A stretch of DNA of 64,000 bases, from assembly GCA_029215795.1 (NCBI GenBank), contig JARDYH010000001.1, forward strand, positions 197,415,654 to 197,479,653, written 5' to 3'. The position numbers and the translations under genes are program-made. The notes under the pieces were generated by a model, which made no database searches, had not been told where the DNA came from, and saw only the letters and a program-made list of their open reading frames with translations. Origin of the DNA: Anniella stebbinsi. Taxonomy: Eukaryota; Chordata; Lepidosauria; Squamata; Anniellidae. Positions 42,554 to 54,580 of the stretch are shown here, piece after piece (the first letter of the stretch is position 1; each line of letters starts with the position of its first letter).

Positions 42554-44815
42554 TTTAACCCCATAATATTCTAAACCCAACTAAATACAAAAGCAGAGGA
42601 CAGCCATGTCCTTTCATAGCTCTGGACCCAGGAAGCCAAGTGTAGTGCTGAAAGTACAAATCCTCACAAGGAGGAGGCCTTAGTCAGAATTTAGTTGGAG
42701 GAGTCCTTAACTGCAGTGCATGACTCTGTATACTCCAGAGAGCCCTCAAAGGCAGGGAGCTCTGCTGAGGAATCCATTCAAAGCAGGGAGGAATACGGCT
42801 ACGAAGGAGCATCCAGAAAAAGCCAGGCAACTTCAAGAGAAAGCGGGAAGAAGGAGAAAGGGCAGGCAGCATGCATGGGTAGAGAGACAGGCAGGCGGTA
42901 CTGTAAGTGGAACAAGGAATATTGCCTAGCTTGTGCTGGTGGAAGCAGAGTGCAGTCGCGGGTGGTCGACCCTCTTAGCCAGAGCGTCGGACTGGTCTGT
43001 GAAGGAAAGGCTGTGAATTTTGTTTGGAATTCTTGTTTCTTAGAAGGTGAAGATAAATAATAAAACACATTGGATTGGGTAGCTGTGAGTGTTGCTTCAT
43101 CCTTCCATGTTTTATTCATGGAGATCCTCTATAGTTTTCTTTACGGCGTGAGGAAATAAATTTGTTGAGTTTAAGTTTTTTGTTTTTGTGTTTTGGTTGG
43201 TTTTTTTTTTTTAACTCACCCAAGTGTTGCTGTTAAATGATCTGGAAAATACACTTCATTCCCTGCCACAAGTCCCAACAATGTCAAGCGGCATGGCTCT
43301 TTGCAAACATTATTAGGACAAACAGGTGTCAAGGTGGTGTGGGGTGAGTGCGTGAGGTGAGCATCATTCAGTTTTGTGCACTGGAGTTAACCCCCTGGGA
43401 TATAAGCAAAAATCACCGGTCAGATGGTTATCATTCTGGGGGTGGGGGGTGGGAGAGAGGGATATTTCAAAAAATAGAGACCAGTCTTCTAGGTTTTTCC
43501 ACTTTGATGCCTCTGACAAAGATTTCATCCTAAAAAAATTGGGTTTTTATTTTTGCAACTGACAGGCTTTTCTTACAGCTTCCGTTCTCCTGGCCAATGT
43601 TGCTAGATAGTCAGTTTTGTCTGTTTTATATAAGTTATACGAACTGTATTAGGATGCTCGCTCGTTATGATACAAGAGTTTGTTTATCTATTAAAAATAT
43701 TTGAATCCTGTCCTATCACTGCATTTGCAGCACTCAAGACAGCTTACAATAAACATCTTTTTTAAAAATTCTAAACAAACCAGAGGGTTAGCCATAAAAG
43801 AATCTGCCACCTGGCAGTGAAATCTCAGTCACAAGAAGATGAAGACGAAGACGACGAAGAAGACGCCAGGCTGTGAAAAGCAAGATGGGAGGGACCAAAT
43901 GGGCCTCTCAAGGCAGGACATTCCACCATCTGGGTGTGGTCACAGGGAAGGCCCCTCTCCTGTGTCCCAGCTGGACTCTGTGCCCTGGCCGTGGCTGGGC
44001 CGTGAAGTAGAGCTGCTCTAGCAGATCTCAGGAAGTGGACAGGCTACTATCGGAGGAAATGGCCCTTCAGGAATTCTGGGCCCAAACTCCTTACGGCAGC
44101 CCCCCCCCCCCTGCCTTTTTGGACCCAGGGGAACATTTGGGAATTTGAAAAACTGCTGTGGGCACCACCACAAAATGGCTCTGATGGAGACTGGATAGTC
44201 ACACAATGGCTGCTGTCAGGGCCTGGCTGGTCAACAGAGATGGGGAGAGAAATAGCAAGGCTAAGGGCTGGGAGGGAGAGGAAAATAGCAGGGCAAAGGA
44301 GTAGACAGCAGAGAAAGAGAAAGTCTAAGAGAGGGAGGAACAGCGAGGTAAGGTGCTATATGGGGTGGGGTGGGGTGGAGAAACAGTGAGGCTAGAGGCT
44401 GGGAGTGGAGAGAAACAGCAAGATCGAAGGGGTGAGTGGGAGAGAAAGAGCAAGGCTAGGAGGCTAGGAAGGGAGAGAAAAAAGAAGGGAGACAGATACT
44501 GAGGAAAGGGGCTTGGGGAGAGAAATACAAGGTTAGATGCTGGGAATGGAGAGACAGAAACAGAAGAAAGGTCTGTATGGGTGGAAGAAGGCTGGACGGG
44601 GCCAGGAAGGATCTCTTTCCAGCTGCTCAGTGGCTTGTTCAGGACAGAAAGGAGAACCTGGTGCCATAACATTCTTCAAGTTTTTAATGAAAAACATTTT
44701 GTTTTTGAAGGAGTGGAGAACTTCACTGGCCCAGTTGGAGGTCCCTGCAGGCATCATAGCACATGCAGGTGCTGTATTGGGGACCCCTGCCTTAGGGATT
44801 GAAAAGTAATTGCCA
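42552..44815. other. Unassigned stretch, no gene seen
   Basis: About 43690-43790 resembles an inverted LINE tail. About 43870-44020 resembles an inverted L2-type 3' UTR. Purine-rich DNA fills 44220-44540. Frames lack known domains. Confidence 0.4.
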
Positions 44816-45690
44816 ACATTTCGAACTGTGCCCAAAAACAGACTGGGGATCAGTGCAGCTGTAGTAAAATCAGGGGCATAATATGCTCCTATGGGTGAAA
44901 CCCTGTGAGTGTTCCTGCTGCTGCATTCTGCACCAACTGAACTTTTCCAAGGCTCTGGAACAGTGGATTGCAGTCATCCAACTCAGAAGTAATGAAGGCC
45001 TGTGTCCCCATGGCCAGGGCAGATCTTCCCAAGAATGGGTGCAGCAACAGCACCGTGGCCACAGCTGCGAACTGGATCTCCAGATGCAAGGCTGGCACCT
45101 GGAATACCCCCAAACTGTCAACCTGGCTTTTCAAGGGCAGTGCTGCTATCCTGCCCAAGACAAGCTGAAGTCCAATACCAAGATCAATTCCTCTGCTGAC
45201 CAGGAATGCTTGCCTGGATGAAGCTTCAGCGCATTAGCCCTTGCTCAGCCCATGATCACCTCCAGACACTGATTCAGGGTGCCAATAGCTTCCCTGGAAT
45301 CTGATGAAAACGAGAAAGAGCTGCGTGTCAAGAGCTTCTTGATGGCAGGCAGCAACACTCTTCTAATCCCTGGACAACCTCACCCAGTGGTTTCATGTAG
45401 ATAATGTATTACACGGTGGACAAGATTGATCCCTGCAATGCACCATAAGTCAATGGCCAGAACCCCCAGTGCCTCTGTCTGATGTCAACCCTCCTGTAAT
45501 TGCTATAAAATGGCGCCTCAAAGCCCATCCTGGCAGGGCTGGATGTTACAGAAGGATGTCATGCTTGATGGTACTGAATGTTGCTGAGAGGTGTAGCAGA
45601 ATCCACAAGAACAGAATCCCCCTGTTCAGTTCCTACTGTAGATCATCCACCTGGGTGACCAAAGCTGTAGAGTTGCCAGTTCCTCACCAG
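44816..45690 (-). repeat. Probable old retroelement 3' region, class uncertain
   Basis: The phrases TGCACCAACTGAACTTTTCC, GGATTGCAGTCATCCAACTC and GGATCAGTGCAGCTG read like an inverted retroelement UTR seen in reptile genomes. I cannot assign a family from sequence alone, and no intact frame is present. Confidence 0.35.
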
Positions 45691-46017
45691 AGGCAGTTCC
45701 TTTTGTGTTTAATGTTTTCAGGAAAGCAGGACATAAATCTGCAATGATGATTCCTATCCCTGGATTTCTGTCACCCTCCCTTTAAGGGGCAGAATTTCAG
45801 TCTCTGGGTCAGGAGATGGCAACTGAGGGTTGCTAAGCACTCAGAGAAGAAGTGTTGCTGTTTTTATTCATATATCATATTTATGTGTTTCCTTTCTGAC
45901 CAAAGGTGCATGAGGCAACATGCAACATTACTCTGCTGTGCCGTCAGCATGTTATCACTGTGCTGGAGGTGCCAAAGGATTTTGTGGCTTTGTAAGTTTG
46001 TTTGTGTATAGATTAAC

Positions 46018-46060
46018 TCTGTGTGTGTGTGTGTGTGTGTATGTGTGTGTGTGTGTGTAT
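46018..46060. repeat. (GT)n microsatellite
   Basis: About 20 GT units with one AT interruption. Confidence 0.93.
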
Positions 46061-47171
46061 GGGGGGAATTAATGTTCCCGTGGCGAATTGTTTGGAGAAT
46101 GGGAGACAGTGATATTGCTGGGGTGTGGAGAGCCCATAGCCTGCTGTTACTGCATTGGTTGTGCCAATTCAAGTAGGAGGGTATTGTTGTTTTAGGCCTG
46201 AGGTTTTATTTTAAAAAGCTGACAGAGCAGCACAGAACTGGAGATATGGCATTGTTGAATTGGGGTACGTGGTAATTCAGAGCCCTGAGGCTGCTTGAGG
46301 CCTCCAGCCTAATTTCATGTGGCCCTCGGCCTAATTTCAAATGCCCTCTTCATGTGATCAGTTCAGACCTCTGGCCCTTCCCTGGCAGCCTGCTGTGTGA
46401 GAAGGAAGGAGAAGGAAGAGGTGCAGAAAGAGAGAGAAAAGGGAGTGCCAGAAAGGAAAATGGGTGAGCCTCCCTCTTTTGGCTCTGGCCTTTCTTCCGC
46501 CCTATGGCCCAAACCACAGACATGTGACTCCTGGCAGATTACCCACAAGGGAATGTGGCCTGTGACAGAAAAAAGGTTGCCCACCTCTGTGATAACTGGA
46601 GGGATGTGGATACACACATGCTGTGGAAAGCCTTGTTGATTTTTCTTGGATTATGTATATATGTAAATACATTTAAGGAAATAAGAGAGCTATTCTGTGG
46701 TCCCTGGGTGAGGAACCCAGGGACCATGGGATGGCTTGGGTACAGTGCTCTAACCACAGAAGAGGGAGTTGAGATCCAATACCCCCCTCCCCAACCCTGA
46801 CCCCTCTTAGCCAGCGCAGAGAGAACCACACTGGCTGTCTCCCGAGGTTGGAAAATCAAACACGGAGAGGAAGAAAAGGGGATGATCTGGTGGCAGGGAG
46901 GGGAGGAGATCAGGGAGGCCAGGATACGATTTATCCTGAGCCACCTCCATCCTCCTTCCCTCCCCCTCTGAAGTGGCTTCACTAGACGAATAAAAAGTCC
47001 ACCTAGTGAAAAGGAGCAAAGACTGGAGGCACAGGAAGCAAAGATAACCTCTGCTGCTCCCCCCCATCTTGCCGGTTTCAGCCCGGCAGGGCAGAGGAAC
47101 CTCGGGGGCTTCCGAGCATCGGAATTCGGGGGCTTCTGAGCAGCGAGGGCATCGGATTGCATTCTAGGAAG
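46061..47171. other. Unassigned stretch with one perfect hairpin
   Basis: Arms of 12 bp (46698-46709 and 46715-46726; TGGTCCCTGGGT) flank a 5-nt loop. About 46740-47060 resembles 12190-12480. The minus-strand frame at 46539-47162 has no recognisable domain. Confidence 0.4.
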
Positions 47172-47345
47172 AGTTGTGCTGGGTTAGACCAATGTTCTGT
47201 TCCCATAATGAGCATGATAGCCTTCTCTTGCTCATCTTCCCTAGCAACTGTCATTGAGAGGTTCACTGCCTCTGAAACTGGAGGTAATATATAGCCTGCC
47301 TTAGTTGTCCTGCATGAATGTGTCTAATCTCCCTTTAAAACTGTC
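47172..47345. repeat. Degenerate interspersed repeat, same family as 48640
   Basis: GTGCTGGGTTAGACCAATGT, then CCCTAGCAACTG and CTGCCTCTGAAACTGGAGGT keep the same order as in 48640-48870. Confidence 0.55.
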
Positions 47346-48159
47346 CACATTGGTAGCCATTACTCATGTATGCCTATTGAAATTGCCTCTTGCCCAGGAA
47401 GGAGACTAAGCCAAAAACGGAAAGATAGCGAAAACAAGAGGGTTAGAAACCTCGCTAAAATATTATTACTATTATTGTAGAGCCATTCATTTGTGAAGAG
47501 CTATTCAGTTTTCCAAGCTCTCTCTTTCCCCGAATCTCTAGATTTAAATTCAAGTTAGTATTCTTCTTCCTCCTTTCAGCCCGAGGACTGCGTCACTGCT
47601 AACAATGGGCTCATGAAAGCTGGCAAGGCCCCTCTGGCTCCTTCGTCGTAGGTTTTTATTTAAAATCTAGCACACAAATCTTTGCACACCGCAAGCTGCA
47701 AAACAAATCTTTTCCCCTAAAGGAAATTCCTTCGATGTGTTGCAGCAACAGATCCTGAGCCATATAAACAACTCCACTCAAGCCAGCTCCATTTGAATCA
47801 GTGCCTGTCGGTGAGAACTCCCCATGGTCGAGCTGCAATGGAAAGCAATGCATCTCTTGCTTTGAAAAACACACACCACAGAAATTTTCGCTGGAGATAT
47901 TGACATTATTAATCAATTCATACAAATCCACAGTTCAAATCATATAATCAACATCTTTACCATGCTTTATGTGCCCCACCCCCACCCCCACCATCACAGC
48001 CAAGTAGGGCGCAGAGCAGGATGTCTTGCTTGAGACATTCACTCTGTGGAATTAATTGCCCCAAGAGATACGCCGAGATTTTATTCATTTTGCTATGATA
48101 AAAGGCACCTTTTCTCCCAGGCTTTCTGTGGGCTTCAAGTAAACTAATCATGCTGTTCC
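47346..48159. other. Unassigned stretch
   Basis: I see no gene. The minus-strand frame at 47656-47931 has no recognisable domain. Confidence 0.45.
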
Positions 48160-48336
48160 ATTTGGCTCCTTAAATAGTTATTACCGTAGTTGTTTTAGTG
48201 TTGTGTTTCTAATATTGTCTTTGATATTGTATCTAAATGTATCTTAATATTGTGGACCGCTGAGGGATTTTACTATATTTAGTAGTATACAAATGCTACA
48301 AATAAAAATAATATTAAAAAATAAATAAATTGGATA
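48160..48336 (+). mobile_element. L2-type LINE tail
   Basis: A T-rich 3' UTR, TTGTGGACCGCTGAGGGATT and GTATACAAATGCTACAAATA followed by (ATAA) repeats. Confidence 0.62.
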
Positions 48337-48374
48337 GTACTTTCTTTTTTGTAAAAGGGACCTATTGTAGACAG

Positions 48375-48474
48375 GGGCTGCCTACTTTGCTAATTGATTG
48401 TAAGCCACTCCAAGAGCCTCTTTTGGCTGAAGAGCAGGGTAAAAATACGAGAAATAAATAAATAATAAATAAAA
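48375..48474 (+). mobile_element. L2-type LINE tail, second
   Basis: TTGTAAGCCACTCCAAGAGC, GGCTGAAGAGCAGGGTAAAA and AAATAAATAAATAATAAATA. Confidence 0.72.
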
Positions 48475-48639
48475 GCACCTGCTTAAAGTAAACACATACC
48501 CCCACAGCTTCTTGCCTTTTCTGTTTGTTGTTTTTAGTTAATGGCATTTCACCTTATTGTTATCTATGGGTCTGTTCCAGCAAACTGAGAAAGCTGGGAC
48601 CACCACTCTGCCACTGACAGCAAGCCGCCTCCAAGGTAA

Positions 48640-48870
48640 GAACATAAGAACCTAAGCAAAGTCCTGCTGGATCAGACCAAGGGTCTATCCAGTCCAGCAT
48701 TCTGTTCACACAGTGGCCAACCAGCTGTCAAGCAGGGACCCACAAACAAGATACAGGTGCAACAGCACCCTCCCACCCATATTCCCCAGCAACTGGTGTA
48801 CATGCTACATAGGCTTACCGCCTCTGATACTGAAGGTAGCACATAGCCATCAGGACTAGTAGTGGTGAAG
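48640..48870. repeat. Interspersed repeat (AAGAACATAAGAACCTAAGC type)
   Basis: Landmarks in order are GTCCTGCTGGATCAGACCAA, AGTCCAGCATTCTGTTC, CACAGTGGCCAACCAG, TTCCCCAGCAACTGG and GCCTCTGATACTGAAGGTAG. A diverged copy is at 47172. It is likely a SINE or LINE-derived repeat; the class is uncertain. Confidence 0.7.
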
Positions 48871-49081
48871 CCGGAACTAGCCACATCATCAGACACCATG
48901 CCATATGCACATTGCCTAAATAACACATCTGCTAAGCATGGGACCCTTAAACAACTGTAATTTCCCAGCGTTTTGGAGCTCGAGTGGACATGGAAAACCC
49001 TAAACACAACACGCTAAATGAAAGGTATTTTGTTAATTGAATATGTTTTATGGACTGAATGTCATTTAAGAGGTGTGTGTG

Positions 49082-49087
<6 letters not shown>

Positions 49088-49129
<42 letters not shown>
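49088..49129. repeat. (CT)n microsatellite
   Basis: About 21 CT units, with a short (GT) run about 15 bp downstream. Confidence 0.95.
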
Positions 49130-49132
<3 letters not shown>

Positions 49133-50025
49133 TGGATATACGTGTGTGTGTGTGTAGGCAATCTACACATTCTAAAGGTAAATGAATAAAGTAACATTGC
49201 CAAGGAGGCTGTTCCGGGGCTTGTCCAAACATGAGATCACTGTTGTGGGGATTAACAGATCAAATGGATGGAGGAATGTTAGGTGAATTGCTGTTCTTAT
49301 AGTCTACTCCTAACCCTTAAGTCCTCCAGCTGGAGGGGGTTAGGATGCCACACGGGTTGCCTTGCACTGGCAGAGAGGAGCTCCGCCAGCTGGGGGATGT
49401 GGGTGTCCGTCTATCGTGTTGTGGGGATGACAACAATCCCCAGGCCCCAATCAGACTCGTGGAAATCTCTGTGGATGTAAGGCTGCTGCTGATGGTGTAC
49501 TTGCCAGTGGCAGCTAGCAAAAAGCCTTGAAATGGGCTCTGGAAGCGGGGAATTCTGTTCCCATTGCACTTGGATTCCCCTTGCTCCCACGCTCAGCCAG
49601 GGTCTGGGATGCAGCAGTGGCCCTGGGTGGCCGATCTCCCTGCCAAGCCATCTCACAATTGTTCTGTTTCTAGTTATACTTCAGATGATGAAGTCTAAAG
49701 GGGCCAAATCATCTCTTTGTCATCATCCCCCAACCAGGGGTTGAAGTTACACAGAATTCAGCTGCTATTAATGATTTTTGATCTGTGTTTGTGGGAATGA
49801 TGTTGGCCTGCACATCGTCAACCTCCTCTGAATTCCCCGGAATAACATATTGTGTCTATAGAGAGAGAGAGAGCTGAGAGGCTATCCAGTGTAAAATGAA
49901 ATTAGATTTGAACAAACAGCCGCCAGGAATGTATTTGAATGCCTACACCAAAAAGGCAATAGGAAGTAGCTTGTTCTGGGTGCTCGCTTCATGAAAATGA
50001 GTTACATTCAAGGTAGATAAAGAGT
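49130..50025. other. Unassigned stretch
   Basis: About 49310-49740 is GC-richer with frames on both strands but no known domain. It may be an unrecognised transposon. Confidence 0.4.
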
Positions 50026-50033
50026 GGTCAGAT

Positions 50034-50628
50034 TAGGCTGACCATCTGAAAAGGAGGACAGGGCTCATGTAACTTTAACAGTTGCAGAGAAAAAGGAATT
50101 TCAGCCGGCATCATTTGTATGCAATTAGTACCTGGTGGAATCCCCTCTTCATCACAGCAATTAAAGTTGCAGGCACTATACTAGAGTGAGCAGATACAAA
50201 AGAGGGCAGAGCCCCTGCAACTTTAACTGTTGTGATGAAGAGGGAATTTCACCAGGAACTAATTGCATACAAATGACACTGGCTGAAATTCCCTTTTCTC
50301 TACAACTGTTAAAGTTACATGAGCCCTGTCCTCCTTTTCATATGGTCAGCCTACAGTTGTAGAGAAAAGGGAATTTCAGCCAGTGTCATTTGTATGCAAT
50401 GAGTTCCTGGTGAAATTCCCTCTTCATCACAACAGTTAAAGTTGCAGGCACTGTACTAGAGTGACCATATACAAAAGAAGGCAGGGCCCCTGCACCTTTA
50501 ACTGTTGTGATGAAGAGGGAATTTCACCAGGAACTAATTGCATACAAATGACACTGGCTGAAATTCCCTTTTTTCTAAAACTGTTAAAGTTACACGAGCC
50601 CTGACCTGGATTTTATCTAGTCACCCTA
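50034..50628. mobile_element. Tandem dimer of family P MITE within one TSD (GGTCAGAT)
   Basis: Unit 1 (50034-50353) has both ends, TAGGCTGACCATCTG and CATATGGTCAGCCTA. Unit 2 (50354-50628) follows without a gap, lacks about the first 45 bp, and ends CTAGTCACCCTA. A perfect 8-bp duplication GGTCAGAT flanks the whole array (50026-50033, 50629-50636) but is absent between the units. Confidence 0.88.
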
Positions 50629-51161
50629 GGTCAGATATTTCTTTTTCTAATTTCATATATGGACAGGATTTGCATGTGTAGCTTTGGTTTTGAGTGTGCT
50701 TGATTTAACAGGTTGCGTGGTGAAGTTGATTTCATTTAGTTGTGGTAACCAGTTCAATTTGGAACTGTCTTATGGAATTCTCTTTAAAAAAATGTAAGTT
50801 TTTCAAAGCTGGCTCCCCGCTCCCCCCCCCTCTTCTAATGAATTTGTATGAAGGTGGTCACGCATTCTGCTTTACAGAGGACAATTCTCTGTTTGAAGGA
50901 CTGCCCGGTGCAAGTGCAGTATAAAGAAAATGGACAATAAGAAAGAAGAGCTTATGGGGTCCTGAAATTGCGTATCAGACAAGTGGGCAAGCAAACTACG
51001 TTGCGTTAAAGATGTCAGGTGCAGCTCCCCATGTGTTTTTGTTTTACTCAGAACTCAGCACTGACCTTGCCAAGTCAGTGTGTGGGGATGGGAGCTTTAA
51101 CCCTTCCCTCCCCAACCCCAACCGCACCAGAATCCCCCCACGCCACATGTGGCTGTTAGTC

Positions 51162-51854
51162 TAGGGTGTCCAGATTTTGGAAAGCAAAATCCAGGTCCAA
51201 AATGGCCACCCCACCAAAGCAGCCCCCCCCCCCCCCAGAACATAAAATAAAAAAATTAAAAAGGCCGCCTGCCATGCAGCCAACAGACACCCCTGCCACC
51301 CCCCACCAGAAACAAACCCCCCACCAAGCCACCCGCCCCCCCAAAAAACCCAGCCCAGACCTACCGGGTCCTGAGGAACAGCAGCAGCACGCAAAGGAGG
51401 AGGAAGAGCCTGCTTTAAAATGCCCGCGCTGCTCCCCGGCCTCCGCAGGAAACAAGTGCTCAGCATTAGGGAGCGTCAACAAATTCCTTATCTGGTGGCT
51501 AAAGCAGTTAGCCACCAGACAAGGAATTTGTTGACGCTCCCTAACACTGAGCACTTCTTTCTTGCCCAGGCGGGAGCAGCAGGCAGGAAAGAAGTGCTCA
51601 GCATTAGGGAGCGTCAACAAATTCCTTGTCTGGTGGCTAAAGCAGTTAGCTTTAGCCACCAGACAAGGAATTTGTTGACGCTCCCTAATGCTGAGCACTT
51701 GTTTCTTGCAGAGGCAAGGGAACAGCGTGGGCATTTTAGGGCAGTAGGAGAGCTGATCCTTTCCCCGGTTTGCCCCCGCAGTCCCCCTGTCGGCCCGGAT
51801 TGCCCCAGTTTTCCTGGTTAGGACCGGGAAATCCAGGGCGATCTGGTCACCCTA
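51162..51854. mobile_element. 693-bp hAT-type element, TSD TGTTAGTC, with two internal hairpins
   Basis: The ends TAGGGTGTCCAGATTTTGG and CGATCTGGTCACCCTA are flanked by a perfect 8-bp TSD TGTTAGTC (51154-51161, 51855-51862). The interior holds two large inverted repeats (51454-51552, 51592-51700). Open frames running through it have no known domain. Confidence 0.92.
51454..51700. repeat. Two tandem near-perfect hairpins
   Basis: Each hairpin has arms of about 46-50 bp reading AAGTGCTCAGCATTAGGGAG and its inverse, with GGAATTTGTTGACGCTCCC. The loops are short (AGCAG-type). The two hairpins differ at a few positions. Confidence 0.92.
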
Positions 51855-51862
51855 TGTTAGTC

Positions 51863-52625
51863 ATGATGTTTGAATTATAGCAATTATTTCTAAATGTGCA
51901 CCTATTTATAACACATCAGCGCATGCCCGTTTTAAGCAAATCTGTGCCTCCTTTTTGTCCTCTTTTTTTAGCGATGCGCAAATGGCTGCCATGATTTGTA
52001 TGGATGGCTTGGGGTTTGCAATCAGCACTAATGGCTGAGTACAGAATGGATGGTGAGGGGATGTTCAAGAGTGCGAACTTGTACGTGCTACAGCGGCCTT
52101 TTTTTCTGTGCGAGTTCAAAGAGAGTCAGTCTTAGTGAAATGATTTCGCTTTGCCTTGCCAGGTATATGCCTATATTTAAGTGGAGACAATAAGAGGGAA
52201 AGGAGACATAGAAGGAACATAAATGGAGAAAAAGGGAAGGGAAAAAACAACAACACAAAGACCGTTGTTTATTTTAGAGCTCTTCTATCTGTGGCTGTTA
52301 ATTGTCTGTTAATCTGCCCTGACTACTTTCTGTTTTGTCACAGAATTGTGATCTAGGCATTAAATGAGGAGTGTTCCCTTTCCTGTTTTTCCACTACGCA
52401 ACCTCTAGGTGACACTGTGGCATAGCGGAATAGTGCAAATACACAAGAGGAAATCATGCTTTCTTTCCTGTTTATGATTGAATGATTTCCCTGCTGTACA
52501 AAAACCTGCCAAAAGTGCTGGTTAGATGCGGAAGCAAAAGTTGATGGCCACAATGTCACTTAAAGAACCCATAAACAACCGTGAATAGGGAATGACGAAT
52601 GCATGATAAATGCCTCATGTAGAAA
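51863..52625. other. Unassigned stretch
   Basis: I see no gene or assignable repeat. Confidence 0.45.
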
Positions 52626-52862
52626 AGCTCACATTTTTGTTCCACCCTTCCTCAGAGGATCTTGGAGCACCTTAACATAGTTCCCTGGCCACCTTTTATC
52701 CTCACAGCAACCCTGTGAGGCAAGTTAAGCTGAGAGAGAGAGAGAGAGAGAGAGAGAGGGACAGGCCTAAGGACACCTAGCAAGCATCGTGGCTGAGTGA
52801 GGAGTTAGACCCAGGTCTTCCTGGTCAGACACTCTGGCTGTTGCTTGAGCTAACCAGTTGTT
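52626..52862 (-). mobile_element. tRNA-derived SINE, minus strand, with (GA)n expansion
   Basis: Landmarks are CCTCACAGCAACCCTGTGAG, GGACACCTAGCAAGC, TGGCTGAGTGAGGAGTTAGA and CCAGGTCTTCCTGGTCAG. The head lies at the right end on the minus strand. A (GA)14 run at about 52731-52757 replaces the usual GAGAGAGTG. Confidence 0.72.
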
Positions 52863-53310
52863 ACAAATAATTTCCACGCCCGTAAGAGCCATTTTTTGCT
52901 TCTTGAACCTAAGATATTACAAATATGCAATTTGCCTAGGAAGGCAAGCGTGAGATAAACCCAAGGAGGGGCAGTCACCTTGCAACCTATCCCTGAACCT
53001 ATGGGTTGAGAAAATAGTTGAATTTATATTATGAAAAGCATACAGGATGAAGTACACTCACCCTTGAAAGAGCTGTCATATTTTATATGTGATAATGCGT
53101 ACGTGCTCCTTGTATGCTCCATTTATGTCACTCCTAGACACACATAGCTTGGGAGATCTTTATTTACAATTGCACCATCTTAGAGCTGTTGCATCATTAC
53201 TAAATTCCCATTTTCTTGTTTTCTGCCAAGTTGAAATATTAATATCTGGCATGGAATACACATATATGGAACAGGTTATCAACTAACACTTCTACAAAAA
53301 TCAGCATACA
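52863..53310. other. Unassigned stretch
   Basis: I see no gene or repeat. Confidence 0.45.
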
Positions 53311-53402
53311 GGCTGCAATCCTATACACTCTTACTTGGGAATAAGTCTAATTGAACTTAATGGGACTTTCTGCTGAGCAGACATGCATAGAACTGTGTTG
53401 TA
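53311..53402. repeat. AATGGG-core short repeat
   Basis: GGCTGCAATCCTATACACTC on the left, TTGAACTTAATGGGACTTTC centrally and AGACATGCATAGAACTGTG on the right. Confidence 0.7.
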
Positions 53403-53837
53403 AATAACAAATTGATCATAGGAGGATTATATGGTAATTTATTTCAGGAATCATATCATTCAAAGGAATATTTACAGGGTGGTTTTTGAAAAATGATTCC
53501 GTTGATTTTGGTAAAATGGGTGTTTGTAAAATATCCTTGGATAAAGAGTATTGTTTATTTCAAAACACTTTTATTAAACTACCGAGGCCCGCTACTTGAA
53601 TTTATTATAGTCACATGTTATAAATGGAATCATCAGACACTTTTGCTTATTTTGTGTCTTGGCTATCACTTCCAATGTTTGATTCGCACAACCCTTGGAG
53701 CCAGCACATGCCCAAACCTCAACCCACATTAGGAGAAACCTCATAGTCTTCATCTATGATCATGTGGTTTGGCCCCAACTCTGCCTATATTTTGACAATT
53801 GACTGGAACTTGGTAGGGCTTTTGCTTTGCTTGCAAA

Positions 53838-54015
53838 CAGTGGAGGCTGCTGGGCTCCGAAGTCAGTGGGCCAATGAATCCGCTCCAGGTTTCAACCAGA
53901 ACTTTAAAGGAGCTACACAAAGTGCATTTTGGATAGCTCCTTTGGAGTTCTGACTGGTTCTGACTGAAACCCGGGTTCACCACCCTGCTGACATCAAAGC
54001 CACCAGCCTCCAAAC
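53838..54015. mobile_element. hAT MITE, family V, TSD CTTGCAAA
   Basis: The left end is CAGTGGAGGCTGCTGGGCTC; the right end GCCACCAGCCTCCAAAC is mutated at its tip. A perfect 8-bp TSD CTTGCAAA lies at 53830-53837 and 54016-54023. Confidence 0.86.
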
Positions 54016-54312
54016 CTTGCAAAAGGTTCGCTCCCCACCATCTTTAGACAGGGCTGTCAAAAGCCCCTGCCTGTAACCCTGAAGCATTTTTGCCAGGCAC
54101 TGTAGACAATACTGAGCTCAATAGGCCAATGGTCTGACCTGGTATAATGGGGCTTCCCATGAACACACTAGTCATGATTACTGTTGCTCATGCTGCCAAA
54201 AAAATCCCCTAAGTTGCCAATAGGGTAAATACTTGAAGTGACCTTTTTCATCTACCTCTTCTCCTGGATAAAGTGTGTCTACATGCTAATAGGTCTTCAT
54301 AAAGAAGTATGA

Positions 54313-54346
54313 GCATATATATATATATATATATATACATACATAT
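54313..54346. repeat. (AT)n-(ACAT)n microsatellite
   Basis: About 11 AT units followed by ACAT units. Confidence 0.92.
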
Positions 54347-54542
54347 TGATGCTTCCTTACATTTATGTGCCATCTATCCAAGCAACGTGTACACAATACT
54401 TGTAGCATGTTGAAATATTTCCTTCCCTTCCAACAGTTACCTTTAAGAGGGCAAATGTACTTCCCCCCCCCTCACAACACACAAATTATCAATATTCTGT
54501 AAAATTACAGTGTTTAAAGTGGTCTCCTTCTATCAGCCATAC

Positions 54543-54545
<3 letters not shown>

Positions 54546-54578
<33 letters not shown>
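54546..54578. repeat. (TC)n microsatellite
   Basis: About 16 TC units. Confidence 0.95.

Positions 54579-54580
<2 letters not shown>

Noticed and set aside
46539..47162. A 207-codon minus-strand gene
   Set aside because: No recognisable motif; it runs across a perfect hairpin and probable old repeat sequence, with competing frames.
51166..51821. A protein gene from long overlapping frames
   Set aside because: The frames exist on both strands and follow the internal hairpins of a hAT element with a perfect TSD. No domain is recognisable.
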